A program made the translations under genes and the position numbers. Under the pieces are notes generated by a model. It ran no database searches and had not been told where the DNA came from. It saw nothing but the letters and a program-made list of their open reading frames with translations. Positions 20,210 to 31,612 of a DNA stretch of 64,000 nucleotides are shown here, one piece after another. The DNA comes from Spisula solida (Eukaryota; Mollusca; Bivalvia; Venerida; Mactridae), in contig OX365956.1 in NCBI GenBank assembly GCA_947247005.1, positions 16,512,089 to 16,576,088 of the forward strand, given 5' to 3'. Numbering within the stretch: the first letter of the stretch is position 1; each line of letters begins with the position of its first letter.

Positions 20210-20790
20210 GCTAGGCTTGGGAGTTTGGCAACTCAGGGATTATGGGCCGCCAACCCATGAAGGTGCTAGACAATGGACAAAACATCATCTAGGGGTACTC
20301 ACTCACGTGGCCCATCAAGAAGTGAGGCGAGAGTTGGGAGCAGTTCAGAAGACTGGGAAAAATCTCATAGTAGCAATCCCTTGAAAGAACAGACAGTCCT
20401 TGGCGAAAATGGTTGTAGGGGTGACCACTGGAGGAACAGTGGGACTATTCAGCAAGGTATTAACTGGAAGGGCCGGCCAAGATAACACTGCGGATCATGC
20501 GGAGGAATGTACTTGGGCAGCTCCCAGGAAAAACCCAACACCCAGAGGCTAAACCTCAGGAGGGAAGCTTCGGGGCTGCAGTGAGGTGGTAGGGGCTGTT
20601 TGGAGAAGTGAGACTGGGACCAGTGTGGGCCCAGGCAGGAGTTAGGAGAATGGGGCCTATAAACCAGTGTGGGTTCAGGTTGGAGATCGTGGAGATTGGG
20701 GCTGTGGAACCCTTGCGGGGAAGCGAAGAAGTAGGTCCAGTCCAGCAAGAGTCAGCAAAGATCATGCGCTTCAGTGTTTAAAGTGGGGAG
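20210..20790. other. GC- and G-rich patch of unknown origin
   Basis: This half-kilobase differs sharply in composition from everything around it: long G-rich purine runs on the plus strand and few A/T tracts. Two imperfect units near 20620 and 20660 share 'CCAGTGTGGG'. The plus frame from 20273 is open for 70 codons but reads as Ser/Arg/Gly-rich low complexity with no domain. It could be the 5' leader of a retroelement, an expressed non-coding exon, or transferred sequence. I cannot tell. Confidence 0.45.
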
Positions 20791-20799
20791 GAGAATAGA

Positions 20800-20930
20800 G
20801 ACCAGACTGTGTTCCCGGAAATACCGGCGTTAGGAGTTGCCCAAGATGCCGCAGGGCATCCTGGGAAATCGCCCTCTTGAGCGCAATCCAACATGGCCGT
20901 CGTGAACTGACGTTGTGTTGTCATGGTAAG
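20800..20930. promoter_or_regulatory. Promoter-like CpG stretch
   Basis: The CpG-dense segment has an ETS-like CCGGAA (20816), a ZNF143-like TTCCCAGGATGC on the minus strand (near 20865), a YY1-like CCAACATGGCCGTC (about 20888) and TGACGTTG (about 20908). On the plus strand a donor-like GGTAAG follows at 20925. That combination is typical of housekeeping, often bidirectional, promoters in other animals. It could start ZNF-B leftwards, another gene rightwards, or both. This is motif reading only. Confidence 0.35.
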
Positions 20931-21490
20931 CAGAATAAAGAATAATCCCAGACGACTGATAAGGTGAGAACCTTTACTAAGTATCATTTCCCTGTGTTTG
21001 TGCACTGACATGACTGATCCTAAAAACCATAATGCCATAAATCTCAGGTAGGTAACGGCTGACGAATAAACTTCAATTCAAATGATTATGCATGCGTGTC
21101 AATATGACACAAAGATTGATTTACAAATAATTGAGTCAATGCAAACCTTTGACACGAGTTAAAAGTGATTTACAGTCTTCTAACGTGTACTGTAGTTCGT
21201 GGACATTGTTTATTTACAAACGGCCATTATTCTATGGTCGCCTTGATTATAAAGCTGTACTCGATTTTTTTATCAAGAACATGTTCTCGACCGAGTGTAA
21301 AACACGTTACCATGCATATGTAAATCGATGTAGGCCTACATAATGTTTGTATAATAGATCAACCTTTTAATATTATGATGGTCTTATAATTGAACGTATA
21401 AATTAAACAAATAAATTACATGCAAATGATAAAATATAAGTATTTTTATTCTTATTAGCACCAACACGCACGCTAATTATTTGATAAAAC

Positions 21491-21514
21491 CACGCACGTT
21501 AATTAACGTGCGTG
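21491..21514. repeat. Perfect 24-bp palindrome
   Basis: CACGCACGTTAA and its exact complement meet with no loop. An offset half copy, CACGCACGCTAATTA, lies 25 bp to the left. It may be a protein-binding site or a replication-made palindrome. Confidence 0.6.
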
Positions 21515-21579
21515 ATAAAATTTCGAATTCGTGGCACTAAATACAATATTAAAATAGCCCTGTCTGTAGGTTGACTTCC

Positions 21580-21845
21580 ATACCAGCCTGTCAGCCAGCA
21601 CAACAGTCCGCCCATAAGCCAACCTAACAATCTGCCCATCAGCCAGCCAGTCCGCCCTTCACTACAGCAAGCCCAATTGCCACCAACCGACCACCAGCAA
21701 ACCACAACAGCCCATCCATCAGCCAGCCTGCCAGCCAACCAGTCCACAAGCAAGCCCAACAGCCCATCCATTAGCTACACAGCCAGTCTATCAGCCAGTC
21801 TGCCAGCAATTAAGCCCAACAGCCCAACAGCCCAACACCCACTAA
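21580..21845. repeat. CAGCC-rich degenerate minisatellite
   Basis: 'CAGCCAGCC', 'CAGCCCATC' and 'AGCCCAACAG' recur over 260 bp with no fixed period. Open frames on both strands are products of this bias (Thr/Pro/Ala/Ser, or Trp/Leu/Gly in the reverse) and not genes. Confidence 0.7.
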
Positions 21846-22269
21846 AACTGCATTACAGTAGACGTATATCTAGTGTCAATGGGACGGTGAGTCTGGCTTT
21901 GTCAGTTTGCTGCAATTTATTCAAATGCATCACAATTTAGAACCATTAAATTTAGTGTCCTAAATAACTTTTAATGTGCTTCTTAATTATAATCCCCCAT
22001 GGGTGGCTATGGTAACCATATTGAGACACTTCAGTCGTATTGGCGAGAGACGCAGACATACTCTTTTATTAACAAGCAAGTATAATTATGTATATGAGAT
22101 CAATCTCAAATGATCTAGCATATATGACATATTACAACGAAGCCACAATAATTATTATGCTGAAACAATTACGACTCAGGCTATAAAAAATAAATGAATA
22201 TTTTGTTGAAAAAGTTCTATCACTTTTGGCACTGTATGATACGACTAAATGCTTGATAAAATCACTCAA

Positions 22270-22560
22270 TTTAGGTGACGTCGCTGTGGAACGGATTTCA
22301 AACAGGCACTGGCCACGCATCATTACCAGGCACACGAAGGAGCGTGACGTCCACTAGTATTTAATTAATTAAGCGATATTTAGTGATGGGAAACGTAAGC
22401 TAGGGACTTCAGTTGTGTTACATAAAATGAATAACCTATTCACATGTTTATCTCTAGGGAGTAAAATGTGGAATTTCAGTTTTTGAAGGTTGCCACAAAT
22501 GACAGAGTGACGTCAACGCGCAAACGGGCGCCAAAAATTCTAAGTAAAAATTGAGAACTT
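22270..22560. promoter_or_regulatory. Cluster of CRE-like sites with an E2F-like site
   Basis: TGACGTCG (about 22275), GTGACGTCC (about 22343) and GTGACGTCAACG (about 22509) are three CRE-type sites within 250 bp. The last runs on through CGCGCAAAC to GGGCGCCAAAAA, a canonical E2F-type site. Such a grouping would be unusual by chance in AT-rich sequence. No gene start is visible beside it. Confidence 0.35.
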
Positions 22561-24184
22561 AAAATACAGTATCTGCCCCATTAATAGTTACTTTTGTTGT
22601 TCAGTAAACCTGTAGTTAGATAGTTGGTTCTACAGTTAGACAACGATAATAGTGCGAACTAAAAATGTAATAAAGGGAAACAACTTATCATATGACTTTT
22701 AGTTTTATTATTTTGATTGACTCCCTTTAGCAACGATAATTTCAAGACTGACTAGCTCCGTGGTCCTTAAACTAATAACCGTGCGACAAATATTTCACTA
22801 TGGCAACTATTATCGCATATTACTAAATTGGTTAAAAAGGTAGACTGTCGCCGGGTTCTCAATATTTTGTACACTGTAGGTCATTTGTGGTAAATAAATC
22901 GTATAAAATGAAGATTGCTCGGTATCTAATGATTAAATTTTTCACGAGTAAATTAAGTTTTTTGTTGTTTTTTTTAAATGCCGAGCATAGCCTTTATTTG
23001 CCAGTCAGCTTTATGCTGAAATATGGCAGGCATATATGTGTGCCCCCATCCGGATTTGAACCCGGGTCGCCAGATTAGACGGCAAGCGCGCTAACCATTG
23101 AGCTACGGAGGCCACATATAAAGTGACATACATCTATCTACTATACATACAAATTTCAGCAGTACATGTATGTATTTATATATTTAAAGCTCTGTATAAA
23201 ATATATACAAATTACAGTCAAAAATCAATTCAGAACAACCGATATGTTGATGTATGCAATAGCCTATTTTACGGCCATGTGATAAATGTAACTGTTTGTG
23301 TAACTGGGTATATTTTTAAGTATCTTCAACGTCCTATTTATAATATACGAGGCCCGTCCCGGTATTCAATGTATTTACATTTATAGTAATGCAATATATT
23401 CTCATATAAATATCATCTCCACATATTCAAGTTCATACATTTACAAACGCTTTATGTAGGTGTACGGGCCTTACGATGATGATCGTACGAATGAAGGCAT
23501 GTGTATCCTATGTCCCAGAGGTAAATATAAAATTATGATAGTTAATTATCAACGGAATTCTAGATGACATCCCTCTGTTAAGAGGTCTAAAATCGTTTAA
23601 TTTCAATATAACGTTACAACGAAGAACACAACTTTCTTAATAATTAATGAAAACAAAATAGGAAAACATTTTGACCGAAATCTGATGATTAGAATTTAAG
23701 ATATTTAAAATGTATACGATTTGTTGACTCACAAACAACGTACGTATATAAAAATAATAATAACATTTATTTAATGCTAACCGATGAGATATGGAGTTCT
23801 ATCAGTGAAATAAAACCTATATCAGTCACTGGTTATCACCTACAATGTGATTGATATAAGCTCCGCCCCCTCACAGGGACTCCTTTAATTTTACCCAAAA
23901 CTCAACTCTAAAATGACCGCAACTTTTTTATTACTGAATGGAAACATGTCATATGGGGGTTCATATTCTTAGTTAGACCATTTCCTACAAGTTGGTGTAT
24001 GATTTGATGCAAAATTCTAAAAAAACTCATTTTCACTTATTCACCATAATCCAAAATGGCGGCTTTTGAATTGAAAAATATTATTGGAATAACATATTCA
24101 TACGCAGCCTAACCACAGTGGTAATTTGGCATAAATAGTACCAGCTTTAACACAAGATAAGCATTAAATAAATAGAACATTTGT
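22561..24184. other. No gene seen; includes a tRNA-like remnant
   Basis: AT-rich sequence with no repeat structure apart from the tRNA-like piece at 23041-23115. Open frames are short and unsupported. Confidence 0.45.
23041..23115 (-). tRNA. tRNA-like sequence, probably SINE head or pseudogene
   Basis: The minus strand reads GTAGCTCAATGGTTAGCGCG (A box) and GGGTTCAAATCC (B box) at tRNA spacing. The loop placed as GTCTAAT would give anticodon CUA. The T stem has two mismatches and the acceptor stem about two, so a working tRNA is unlikely. It is better preserved than the other tRNA-like pieces in the window. Confidence 0.5.
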
Positions 24185-24310
24185 TATTTTGATTGAATAT
24201 GGTTAATATCTCATCTTGTAGTGAATTTTTTTTAATATTTTCACTCGCGCTACGCGCTCTTGAAAATGTTATCACTACACGATGAGATATAAACCATATT
24301 CAATCAATAC
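24185..24310. mobile_element. Foldback MITE with ACTCGCGCTACGCGCTC centre
   Basis: Arms of about 40 bp (GATTGAATATGG, ATATCTCAT and TGTAGTGA on the left) are inverted on the right with few mismatches. The loop contains CACTCGCGCTACGCGCTC. The hairpin at 33422-33548 has the same kind of centre in reverse (GAGCGCGTAGCACGAGTG). It is non-coding. Confidence 0.75.
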
Positions 24311-25385
24311 AAACAAATATCCTCTATATACTATCACCATTCAATAATTTTGTAAATGGTTGCTTATCATCCGATTTTCAAATTCGTTTGGAAAGTACTA
24401 CGTAATTTTTAACTGCGAGACAATTGCGAATCCTACATTGTGTGTGTTGGTCAACTTAAATAAACCGTATGATTCAAGGACTATGAAGGAACTTTTTAAG
24501 GACAGCCTATTATTTAGCACAATTTTTGCTTTTAAGCAAATAACATGCATAGGAATAATCTTTATGTTTGTTATTGTTTTATTCTATTCGAAGGATAGTT
24601 GCTCTTTCTATATTTAATTATTTTAAAAGAAAGAACAGAAGTTTATTTTTGATTTGTACAGCACCTCATCACAATACAAATAAAATTAATTTAAAAGAAA
24701 CAGTAACACCATTTTCTGACTTGCCTTTTCTATCATTTAACAAATATTTTTAGGCCTAATCAAGACTGAGTCAGCCTCATACATCAGTGGAACAACCTTA
24801 GTCACCCCCAGATGTCAGAGGAATACGCTGGTGGACGAGAATGGTCGATGTACCGTACTAAACTGTGTTAGTACTGTACGAGTTTCTTCCCTTTGATTAA
24901 AAAAGACGATATTGCATAGTCTGTGAAAATCTGCGACACTGAGTAAAAGAAACAACAATCAGTGTGGACGTGCATGACATTGTATCATATTATGTTATAT
25001 ATAAGACGATTGTTCTATTAAATTATCGTTATTTTTGTGATAATGATATTAATTATAAACAAAAGTACACGAACAAGGTTTAAAAAATATACAAACTATT
25101 AAAACTCATTACCCGCTTGGTTCGTAATTCTTCATTTGGTTAGGCTACAATTATTTTTACAATCGATGTACCATCTTTGAATTAAGAACTTGTGCTAAAA
25201 TCTAAGATGGAATTGGCTTTTTAATTTATATACATGTACGTCATTTATACGAGTATTTCGAATATAACCAACGAACTTTTGTCAATCAGTTTTGTCATTT
25301 TATAATTATACATGAATGTATTATTCCGACTTTAGAAATACTGTGCCTTCGGGACTATTTGTTGTTAGAAGGTTTAAACAGTTTG
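24311..25385. other. No gene seen
   Basis: AT-rich, no repeats or splice-framed coding stretches recognised. Confidence 0.45.
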
Positions 25386-25490
25386 TACTTATAGTTGGAT
25401 TCGAACCCAAACAATACGGCACCGTCACCTGTAGAGCAATACGAAGAACGAAAACATTAGACCACTCGGCTTTCGCAACAACCCCGAAAA
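25386..25490 (-). mobile_element. tRNA(Ser/Leu)-like SINE head
   Basis: The minus strand reads GTTGCGAAAGCCGAGTGGTC, an A-box region in the style of type II tRNAs. About 65 nt on comes GGGTTCGAATCCAACTATA, a near-perfect B box. The long gap fits the variable arm of Ser or Leu tRNAs. The 5' and 3' ends do not pair as an acceptor stem. It abuts the LINE fragment at 25520. Confidence 0.6.
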
Positions 25491-25519
25491 GTAACAACAG
25501 TTACCAGAGGGCATAACAT

Positions 25520-25870
25520 GCGGTACAACGTAATTCACTCTGGTATCGATGTCCACAAAGGATCCTTCGTCTAGAGCCCTATTCGCCTATGGAACAAACT
25601 TCCAGCTTCCGTTGTAGCAGCCACTACCATCGACAGCTTCCGTTGTAGCAGCCACTACCATCGACAGCTTCCGTTGTAGCAGCCACTACCATCGACAGCT
25701 TCCGTTGTAGCAGCCACTACCATCGACAGCTTCCGTTGTAGCAGCCACTACCATCGACAGCTTCCGTTGTAGCAGCCACTACCACCGACAGCTTCCGTTG
25801 TAGCAGCCACTACCATCGACAGCTTCCGGTCTAGCCTGCAGACCGTGGTCGTTTAAACTTCTAGGTCGTT
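25520..25870 (+). pseudogene. Non-LTR reverse-transcriptase C-terminus, disrupted by tandem expansion
   Basis: In one frame it reads GIDVHKGSFV, stop, SPIRLWNKLPASVVAATTID, then SFR. The 'SF-x-x-x-x-IR-LWN-x-LP...SF' pattern is how many LINE reverse-transcriptase proteins end. A stop interrupts it before SPIR. The codons for VVAATTIDSF are amplified in the 31-bp array. After the array the same ending resumes, SFRSSLQTVVV. It is a dead fragment; the upstream enzyme domains are absent. Confidence 0.7.
25605..25821 (+). repeat. 31-bp tandem array, seven units
   Basis: Units begin at 25605, 25636, 25667, 25698, 25729, 25760 and 25791, each CTTCCGTTGTAGCAGCCACT followed by ACCATCGACAG. Only one base differs (ACCACCGAC in the sixth). 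Near identity means recent expansion. The unit is part of the reverse-transcriptase tail. Confidence 0.93.
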
Positions 25871-27237
25871 TTATCGTTTTAATTGTATATTTTGGATTTT
25901 ACCGATTTATCGTTGTTCTTGACTACATACGGTTGTATAATTCACAACTTCGATGATTCTCAATATGAGGGATGAAGTTTACTCAGAAGAAGAGGAAGAA
26001 GAAGAAGGGTTAACATAAACAACCAGTATCAATGCAACTACATCACACCGCACCTATGGAAAGCATTGCCTGTCCTATAAATACGTACACGATGAACGTG
26101 GTTGTTTCCAAATGAAAATATATTTAGCCGCTTTATCTATACACTATGCCAAACCATCATTATACACTTAATCACACTCCCAACGCAACACCTATATTTT
26201 TCATTATTTCTCAACTATTTATGATGCGATTTGGTAACAATTTGACATATCAAGAGATACATATTTAACTGATATTTCTATGATTGTTTTATTAAAATCA
26301 ATTGCTTGTAAGATGAAAATGATGTCAAAAAATAAACATCACTGCGAATTGAAAACTCACAAAAATACACCATGAAAAATATCACTTAAGGCGGGTGTAA
26401 ATTTTACTAAACGATAAAAAAAATATAAAAGAACAACATTCTGTTCCTTGTTGATTAGTGTCTAGTTTGTCCTTCGATGTATTTAATGATATATTTTTTA
26501 TTCTGTCCTATTGAGAGCAGATGGTACGAATCAATACCTGGAAAATGGCACATTTCCCGAAAAACGGCTTGTTTCTTCGGGTTGGTGGTCGTCTCGTTTG
26601 TGGTAAAGGGTAATCTCGTGTTTGAATTTCGTGGTCGAGTTCAATAAGAAAATAACCGAAAATTCAACTCCCTCGAAAAATAATGATTTACAGTATTGCC
26701 TAGCACCACTATAAGACAATACGCTGACCCAAGTCCTGTTGATAAATGGTCAGACATTCAACCCAATATCCCCGCCTAACAATGTTTCTTTTGCGTTTCA
26801 CTGGGAAGATAAATGCACGGCTGGCAATAACCGAGATGACTTTATTAATACGTTCAAACATTTTCCAATAAGGTCATATTAAATTAATGTCATTTAATTT
26901 TAGAACATCTGTCTCAAAGCGTGCATGCCATTTATTTTCGTCTCTGTTATTACCGCGAATCTACGATTAAACTTTTCTTTAAAATTACCGTCTTTTTCTA
27001 TAATTGACCCGGTTTATTGTATAATTAACCTTTACTAAAACAAATCAATCACTAGTTAATCATGTCTTAAATTACATTGGTTTTAATTATAAACGTTGTG
27101 GGGATGAACATGAATGCAATTGGTAGATTATAAGTACATGCACTTTATTTTGATTTAAATGTCTGCATAGTGTTCGATAAGAATTTTGTTTTCAAACTAA
27201 ATAATGAGATAGTTTAATAAGATAATAACTAGTCGGC
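25871..27237. other. No gene; fragment of the TTTACAGTA repeat family
   Basis: At about 26620-26703 'TTTCGTGGTCGAGTTCAA', 'CCGAAAATTCAACTCCCTCG' and 'AATGATTTACAGTA' match the end of the element at 27310-27481. A purine run (GAAGAAGAGG) lies near 25985. The rest is unremarkable AT-rich sequence. Confidence 0.5.
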
Positions 27238-27310
27238 CAGGGAATGCAGCATTCAACAGAAAAAAACACGTTGACCAGAGCATGTAAAAATAACATGCAA
27301 AAACATACTT
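27238..27310 (-). repeat. Copy of the modular repeat family (see 51060 and 61905)
   Basis: On the minus strand it reads TTCTGTTGAATGCTGCATTC then CCTGGCCGA. It matches the 'CTGTTnnnnnnGCTGCnTTC..TGTCCGA' core of the copies at 42290, 44385, 51060, 62165 and 63085. Confidence 0.55.
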
Positions 27311-27481
27311 CAAAAACCACATATTTTCGTGGATATTAAATTTCGTGGATCTAAATTCGTGGAGTACAGAACATCTAAATTTGTGAGGTCGATCAATCGC
27401 GGGGATTAGATTTAGTGGTCGAATTCAACAACGAAATCAACGAAAATTTAACTCCCTCGAAAACTAATGATTTTACAGTAA
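27310..27481. mobile_element. AT-rich MITE-like element ending TTTTACAGTA
   Basis: It has repeated 'TTTCGTGGAT' and 'AAATTCGTGG' units on the left, then 'GTGGTCGAATTCAACAACG', 'CGAAAATTTAACTCCCTCG' and a TGATTTTACAGTAA end. The expected mirrored left end is missing. It is related to the fragment at 26620-26703 and more distantly to the element at 3450. Confidence 0.55.
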
Positions 27482-27669
27482 CTCATTATACAAGAACAAG
27501 CTACGAAGATAAACTGACAAACATAAAGAAATGACCATAAACAATCAAATAATCAGCTACGTAAACAAGACATCAGCTCCAAAGCCTGTAATCTCAGTGA
27601 GTCAGACATAACCGGAGTAAGGACCAGCAGACAAGAACGAATCACAAGGAAGACCCTAAAATATAATAA

Positions 27670-27960
27670 TGCTAAGGTCACACTTGCTCTACGAGCTCGT
27701 AAGACGAGCTCCTTACGAGTTGATTTTGGCAAACTCGCCCGGCGTCCTCGTACGAGCATCGTACGGATTTTCTTAACACGTACGACCATCGTGCGGATAT
27801 CGTACTAGTGCATCTCTAGATATTTCGTGGTCCGTACGAGCTGTGACCAGACGAACATACAAAAACCGTTAGAATTTCAAAAAATGTGAACTCGTACGAA
27901 TTGATAAATTCATACTTGATAAATTCGTACGGATATCGTTTGACCGTAACATAAGAACAA
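27670..27960. repeat. CGTACGAG-rich repeat
   Basis: 'CGTACGAG', 'CGTACGGA' and 'ACGAGCTC' recur in both orientations. Possible outer ends AAGGTCACAC and CTGTGACC face each other at 27673 and 27843. The minus-strand open frame (Arg/Leu/Val-rich) is a by-product of this palindromic composition. Confidence 0.5.
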
Positions 27961-28301
27961 CACACGAAGCAACAATTACCAAAAAAAAGTATACATTTTA
28001 CATGCCTTTTTGAAGTAAACGAAGACTTAAAAGTTGCAAAAGCATATATATATACCGCATAGGCCTATGTTTGTATTTTTGTTTATTAAGTGTTAAGTCC
28101 ATGCATTGATTGGTACCCTAGGCGCTTCCTTTGTCTGGCTTTAAAGGTAGTTTTGTCATAAAAATATGGACAAATTAATCCATGTCATTTTTAATGTTTA
28201 AATTTTGTCTACGGATATTGCATTGAGGCATTGCCCTTGCTAACCACACAAAGTCATGTTATTTCATTTGATGTCATTGTAAATGCGCGTAATAACACGG
28301 T

Positions 28302-28400
28302 CCATGTTACCTGTATTTCTATTGGTTAAGAGATATCACGTGTTTAACATATCCATGTTACCTGTATTTCTATTGGTCGACAGATATAACTTGTTTAACA
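28302..28400 (+). repeat. 49-bp tandem duplication
   Basis: Two adjacent units, CCATGTTACCTGTATTTCTA, TTGGT, then a GAT(A/G)T stretch and TGTTTAACAT, differ at about six positions. Confidence 0.8.
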
Positions 28401-31313
28401 TGCAGATACATAAGACATTGTTGGGGTAATACATGTAATCAGAAATTTTAAAAAAAATTAGAATCTAGCAGAAATAATATATTTTGAAATCATTTAATCA
28501 CTCAGGTGATATTGTTATACATGGCAGGTTTAATCCCAGTATCCGGTCCTAAACATGTTAAATCCCGGTATCCGGTCACACACATACAACTTTTCTGCAT
28601 GACTATCATATTTGCACAGTGGTTAATCTATATTGATATACCATCACAGTTAAATTGGTATTATAGTGACGCCATTTTTACTGATATTAATAGACATGGT
28701 ACTAAAGTCACTAAATGCATTGATAGTTGAAGCAGGGCATAAATAGCACATAGAACAGCTCCTGGTTGAAGGGATCGGACCCATTTGAGTGCGATACGCA
28801 AATATCCCTATGATACAAACCTGTAGATCTAAATAGATACAGAGACGAAAATACACCGATACAATTACTTCTTGGTTATATATTTTTTTTCATCCAAAAC
28901 ATGCTTATTTTGGTCAGTTCTTGAATTTTCACCGAGGCGCGTTTTTCTCCGGGTAGGCATCTGCGTGGATACGGTATAGAAGCAATCACTCGGATACCTG
29001 GAGCTTCACAACCCGACAAAATAAGACAACCTGGTGTTTTAGTTCGCTATCACTTATAATATTATATGACAATAATATTTGACAGCGCCTATAGTCATCT
29101 ATAGTGACAAAATGCCAAATATTAATATTGAAGCAACGGGAAAATGTCTGTAATTAGCAAATACAAAAACTTTACTAGGGATGGTATGGACACTATACGG
29201 GGTATACATAATTTGATTAATTGTTGCGTGCAACACACGTGGTTGGATGGCATAAACTAAGATGGTGGTCCGGTCATTCGTCGGTTGAACGTTCTACCTT
29301 GAACCGTTTTACCCGCCAGGATACTAAATCAATTTTGACAAATATAATGCTTTAACCTTATTAGATCAAGCTTAGTTATAAATGAATAAATTCATCGAAC
29401 TGCCAATGCCAGATAGTATTATTATTGCAACACTAAATGGTATAATACTAATAATTCTTTAGGTATATTCTACTAATAGAATAAATATCCGTAATTAGCT
29501 TCTCCGAAGAAGTCAGAGTAATTCCGCATGTGGCGTCTTCTGTAGTTTTCCCGTATCTTGGATACTGATTTAAACCAACGTCGCAAAGGTTGAGGAAATT
29601 AAGAAAATTGGATAATTGTATGTTAGACGACGTCGTGCTATCGATGCGCGTGCTGGAAACAGCGTGCATACCACGTGTTCTTTGTCTAGATAATTAGTCC
29701 TAAGGTAAAGCTACTACAGAAAACAAGTTAAATCAGCGAAAAGATTAATTATCTGAAATCTGGTTCCTGCTCCTTGGAACTTTTATAATACGCATTGTAA
29801 ATGCTAAATGTCGTTAATATTTCACCATTTACCCGACGGATTTGCTTGTTCGTATGCCTGTTCTGTGCTACACTATAATCTAAAGGGCTCGAATTTGTTT
29901 ATTTCACAAACTATTTATAACTGCTTGATTTTGATTTCTCTTAGCGCTCTCGACTATCAAATCCAGAGGTCAATGTTTCGAATCTCGAATTCAGAAACGC
30001 TTCCCATCAAATTGTGGATAAGCTGGTTGGAAACCAAGAGCTATATTGGTGCTATTAATCGGGAACGTTAAAGAACCAATGAGTCTTAGGAAATTCTGTC
30101 TATCGCAAACACTGTTTGTCCCTTCCATCGAAGATTGATGCCATTGGCCAAATAGGCAAGGATAAAACCGAATGGTCATGAACTACGACTGTTTCAGTCG
30201 GGGAATGCAAAGAATCTATTGTTTCTTAAAGAACAACAACAACACTTTTCGAGTCCATACTCTTCTTAATGAATTTATGCACATGTATTCAAGTAAAACT
30301 CATTATGATCCCATACTTTGTGACACAGTTGTATTTTGGAAATAAACATGTGAAGTTCTACATGTAGTATAACTATTCTGCCATGTGCCGTGCAATGCAA
30401 CATTTTGTAATATGGCACTTGGTACCATTGGAGAAAGTTCCCTAAAATTCCACTTTCCAGACTATAATTCTTTAAAGGTGAAATAAACTTAAAAACTGTC
30501 ATATTTCTACCACAGATGTCATATACAGATGGCAGAGGAGACTTGTTTATACAAAGTCAACAGACAGTCACGGCAACACTTCATTTGATAATGTTCTTGA
30601 GTGTTCTCCTTAAACACAATTTGTGTTTAGAACCTAGTGTGTTTCTTGTTTGATTCTGATTTCAAGAAATGAAAACGAACAATTCCTATGCCGATACACC
30701 TATTTCGTTTCCATCCTTCAGTTTGAATTTTGTTATATTCTTTATTGGTTTCTTGAGACAAAAACACAACAGTAGCACCTCTTAAAGATGTTTAAGCCTA
30801 TTGGCCTTTGAGCAGCTTAGTGGGTAGGATTTCGCGTCAACACACGTTGCTTTCTCCTCATAGTACATCGCAAGACGCTTGATGTCAGGATAGTTCCTTA
30901 AAATGCAAACTTAACGCTAATCACTTACACTCTAACAGAGTTGATGGTGCTTCAAGCTAAATTGATTTAGTTTCAAACATTGTAGTATCTGTCCTGGAGA
31001 TTTTCCATTGTTATGTGGTTTTCGCTTTTTTCACGACTGTTTGTACTCATACATGGCAAACCTTATAACTGGAAAACTCTTTTACTAATTTATTCACATT
31101 TGGAAGACATGACTCTAGCCAATGCCACTAACGAAGTTGTTCGTTTTGTTCAATCGAACCTTACTCGCCAGGAATCAGTCAACTGACAACTACTAATCTA
31201 TTTAGTAGTAAAAGTAGTGCAGTAACTCGGAAATCATATTCTAAAATGTCGACAATAGTATTCATAACTTGTGTCATTGATATTGACATTTCTAAAACAC
31301 CCATTGTGAAACA
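28401..31313. other. No gene seen
   Basis: Nearly 3 kb with no exon-like sequence and no clear transposon ends. Weak tRNA-like phrases (GTTTCGAATCTC near 29980; GCAGCTTAGTGGGTAGGATT near 30814) might be worn SINE heads, but neither has both promoter boxes. Confidence 0.45.
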
Positions 31314-31529
31314 GGGACTCCTTTCATAAACACATGTTAGCTAAGATTTACTTTTCATATGTTATGTTGAGCTAACTAATCAACTAGTACACTCAAGCAA
31401 AGTTATGTGAACTAGATTGATCATAAATAACTTTTTAACTTGTCCAAAATGTATGGGTTCGCTTAGTTTGCTCTCAATTATGTATGGAAAAGTCCGATCT
31501 TAGCTTAGATATGTCTATGAAACGGACCC
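31314..31529. mobile_element. MITE, TTAGCTAAGAT family (copy 1)
   Basis: The left end GGGACTCCTTTCATAAACAC then TTAGCTAAGAT faces a right end whose reverse complement is GGGTCCGTTTCATAGACATA then CTAAGCTAAGAT. A second copy at 34291-34513 aligns along its whole length ('GCAAAGTTATGTGAACTAGA', 'TTGTCCAAAATGTAT'). It is non-coding. Confidence 0.85.
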
Positions 31530-31543
31530 TGTCTTTTTGTGTC

Positions 31544-31612
31544 ACACAATCACATACAGAGGATGTATCCGTAGGAACATGCGTGTTGAACCTCTTGCGG
31601 CGTAACACAATC
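31544..31612 (+). repeat. Lone inverted unit of the 61-bp satellite
   Basis: CACAATCACATACAGAGGAT and 'GGAACATGCG...CCTCTTGCGGCG' match the reverse complement of the array unit at 31983-32835, in one diverged copy pointing the other way, 370 bp from the array. Confidence 0.75.

Noticed and set aside
20273..20485. Ser/Arg/Gly-rich plus-strand frame as a gene
   Set aside because: Low complexity, no domain, no splice support, and composition follows the local G-rich patch.
23041..23115. Working tRNA gene
   Set aside because: Mismatches in T and acceptor stems and an amber-like anticodon; kept as tRNA-like only.
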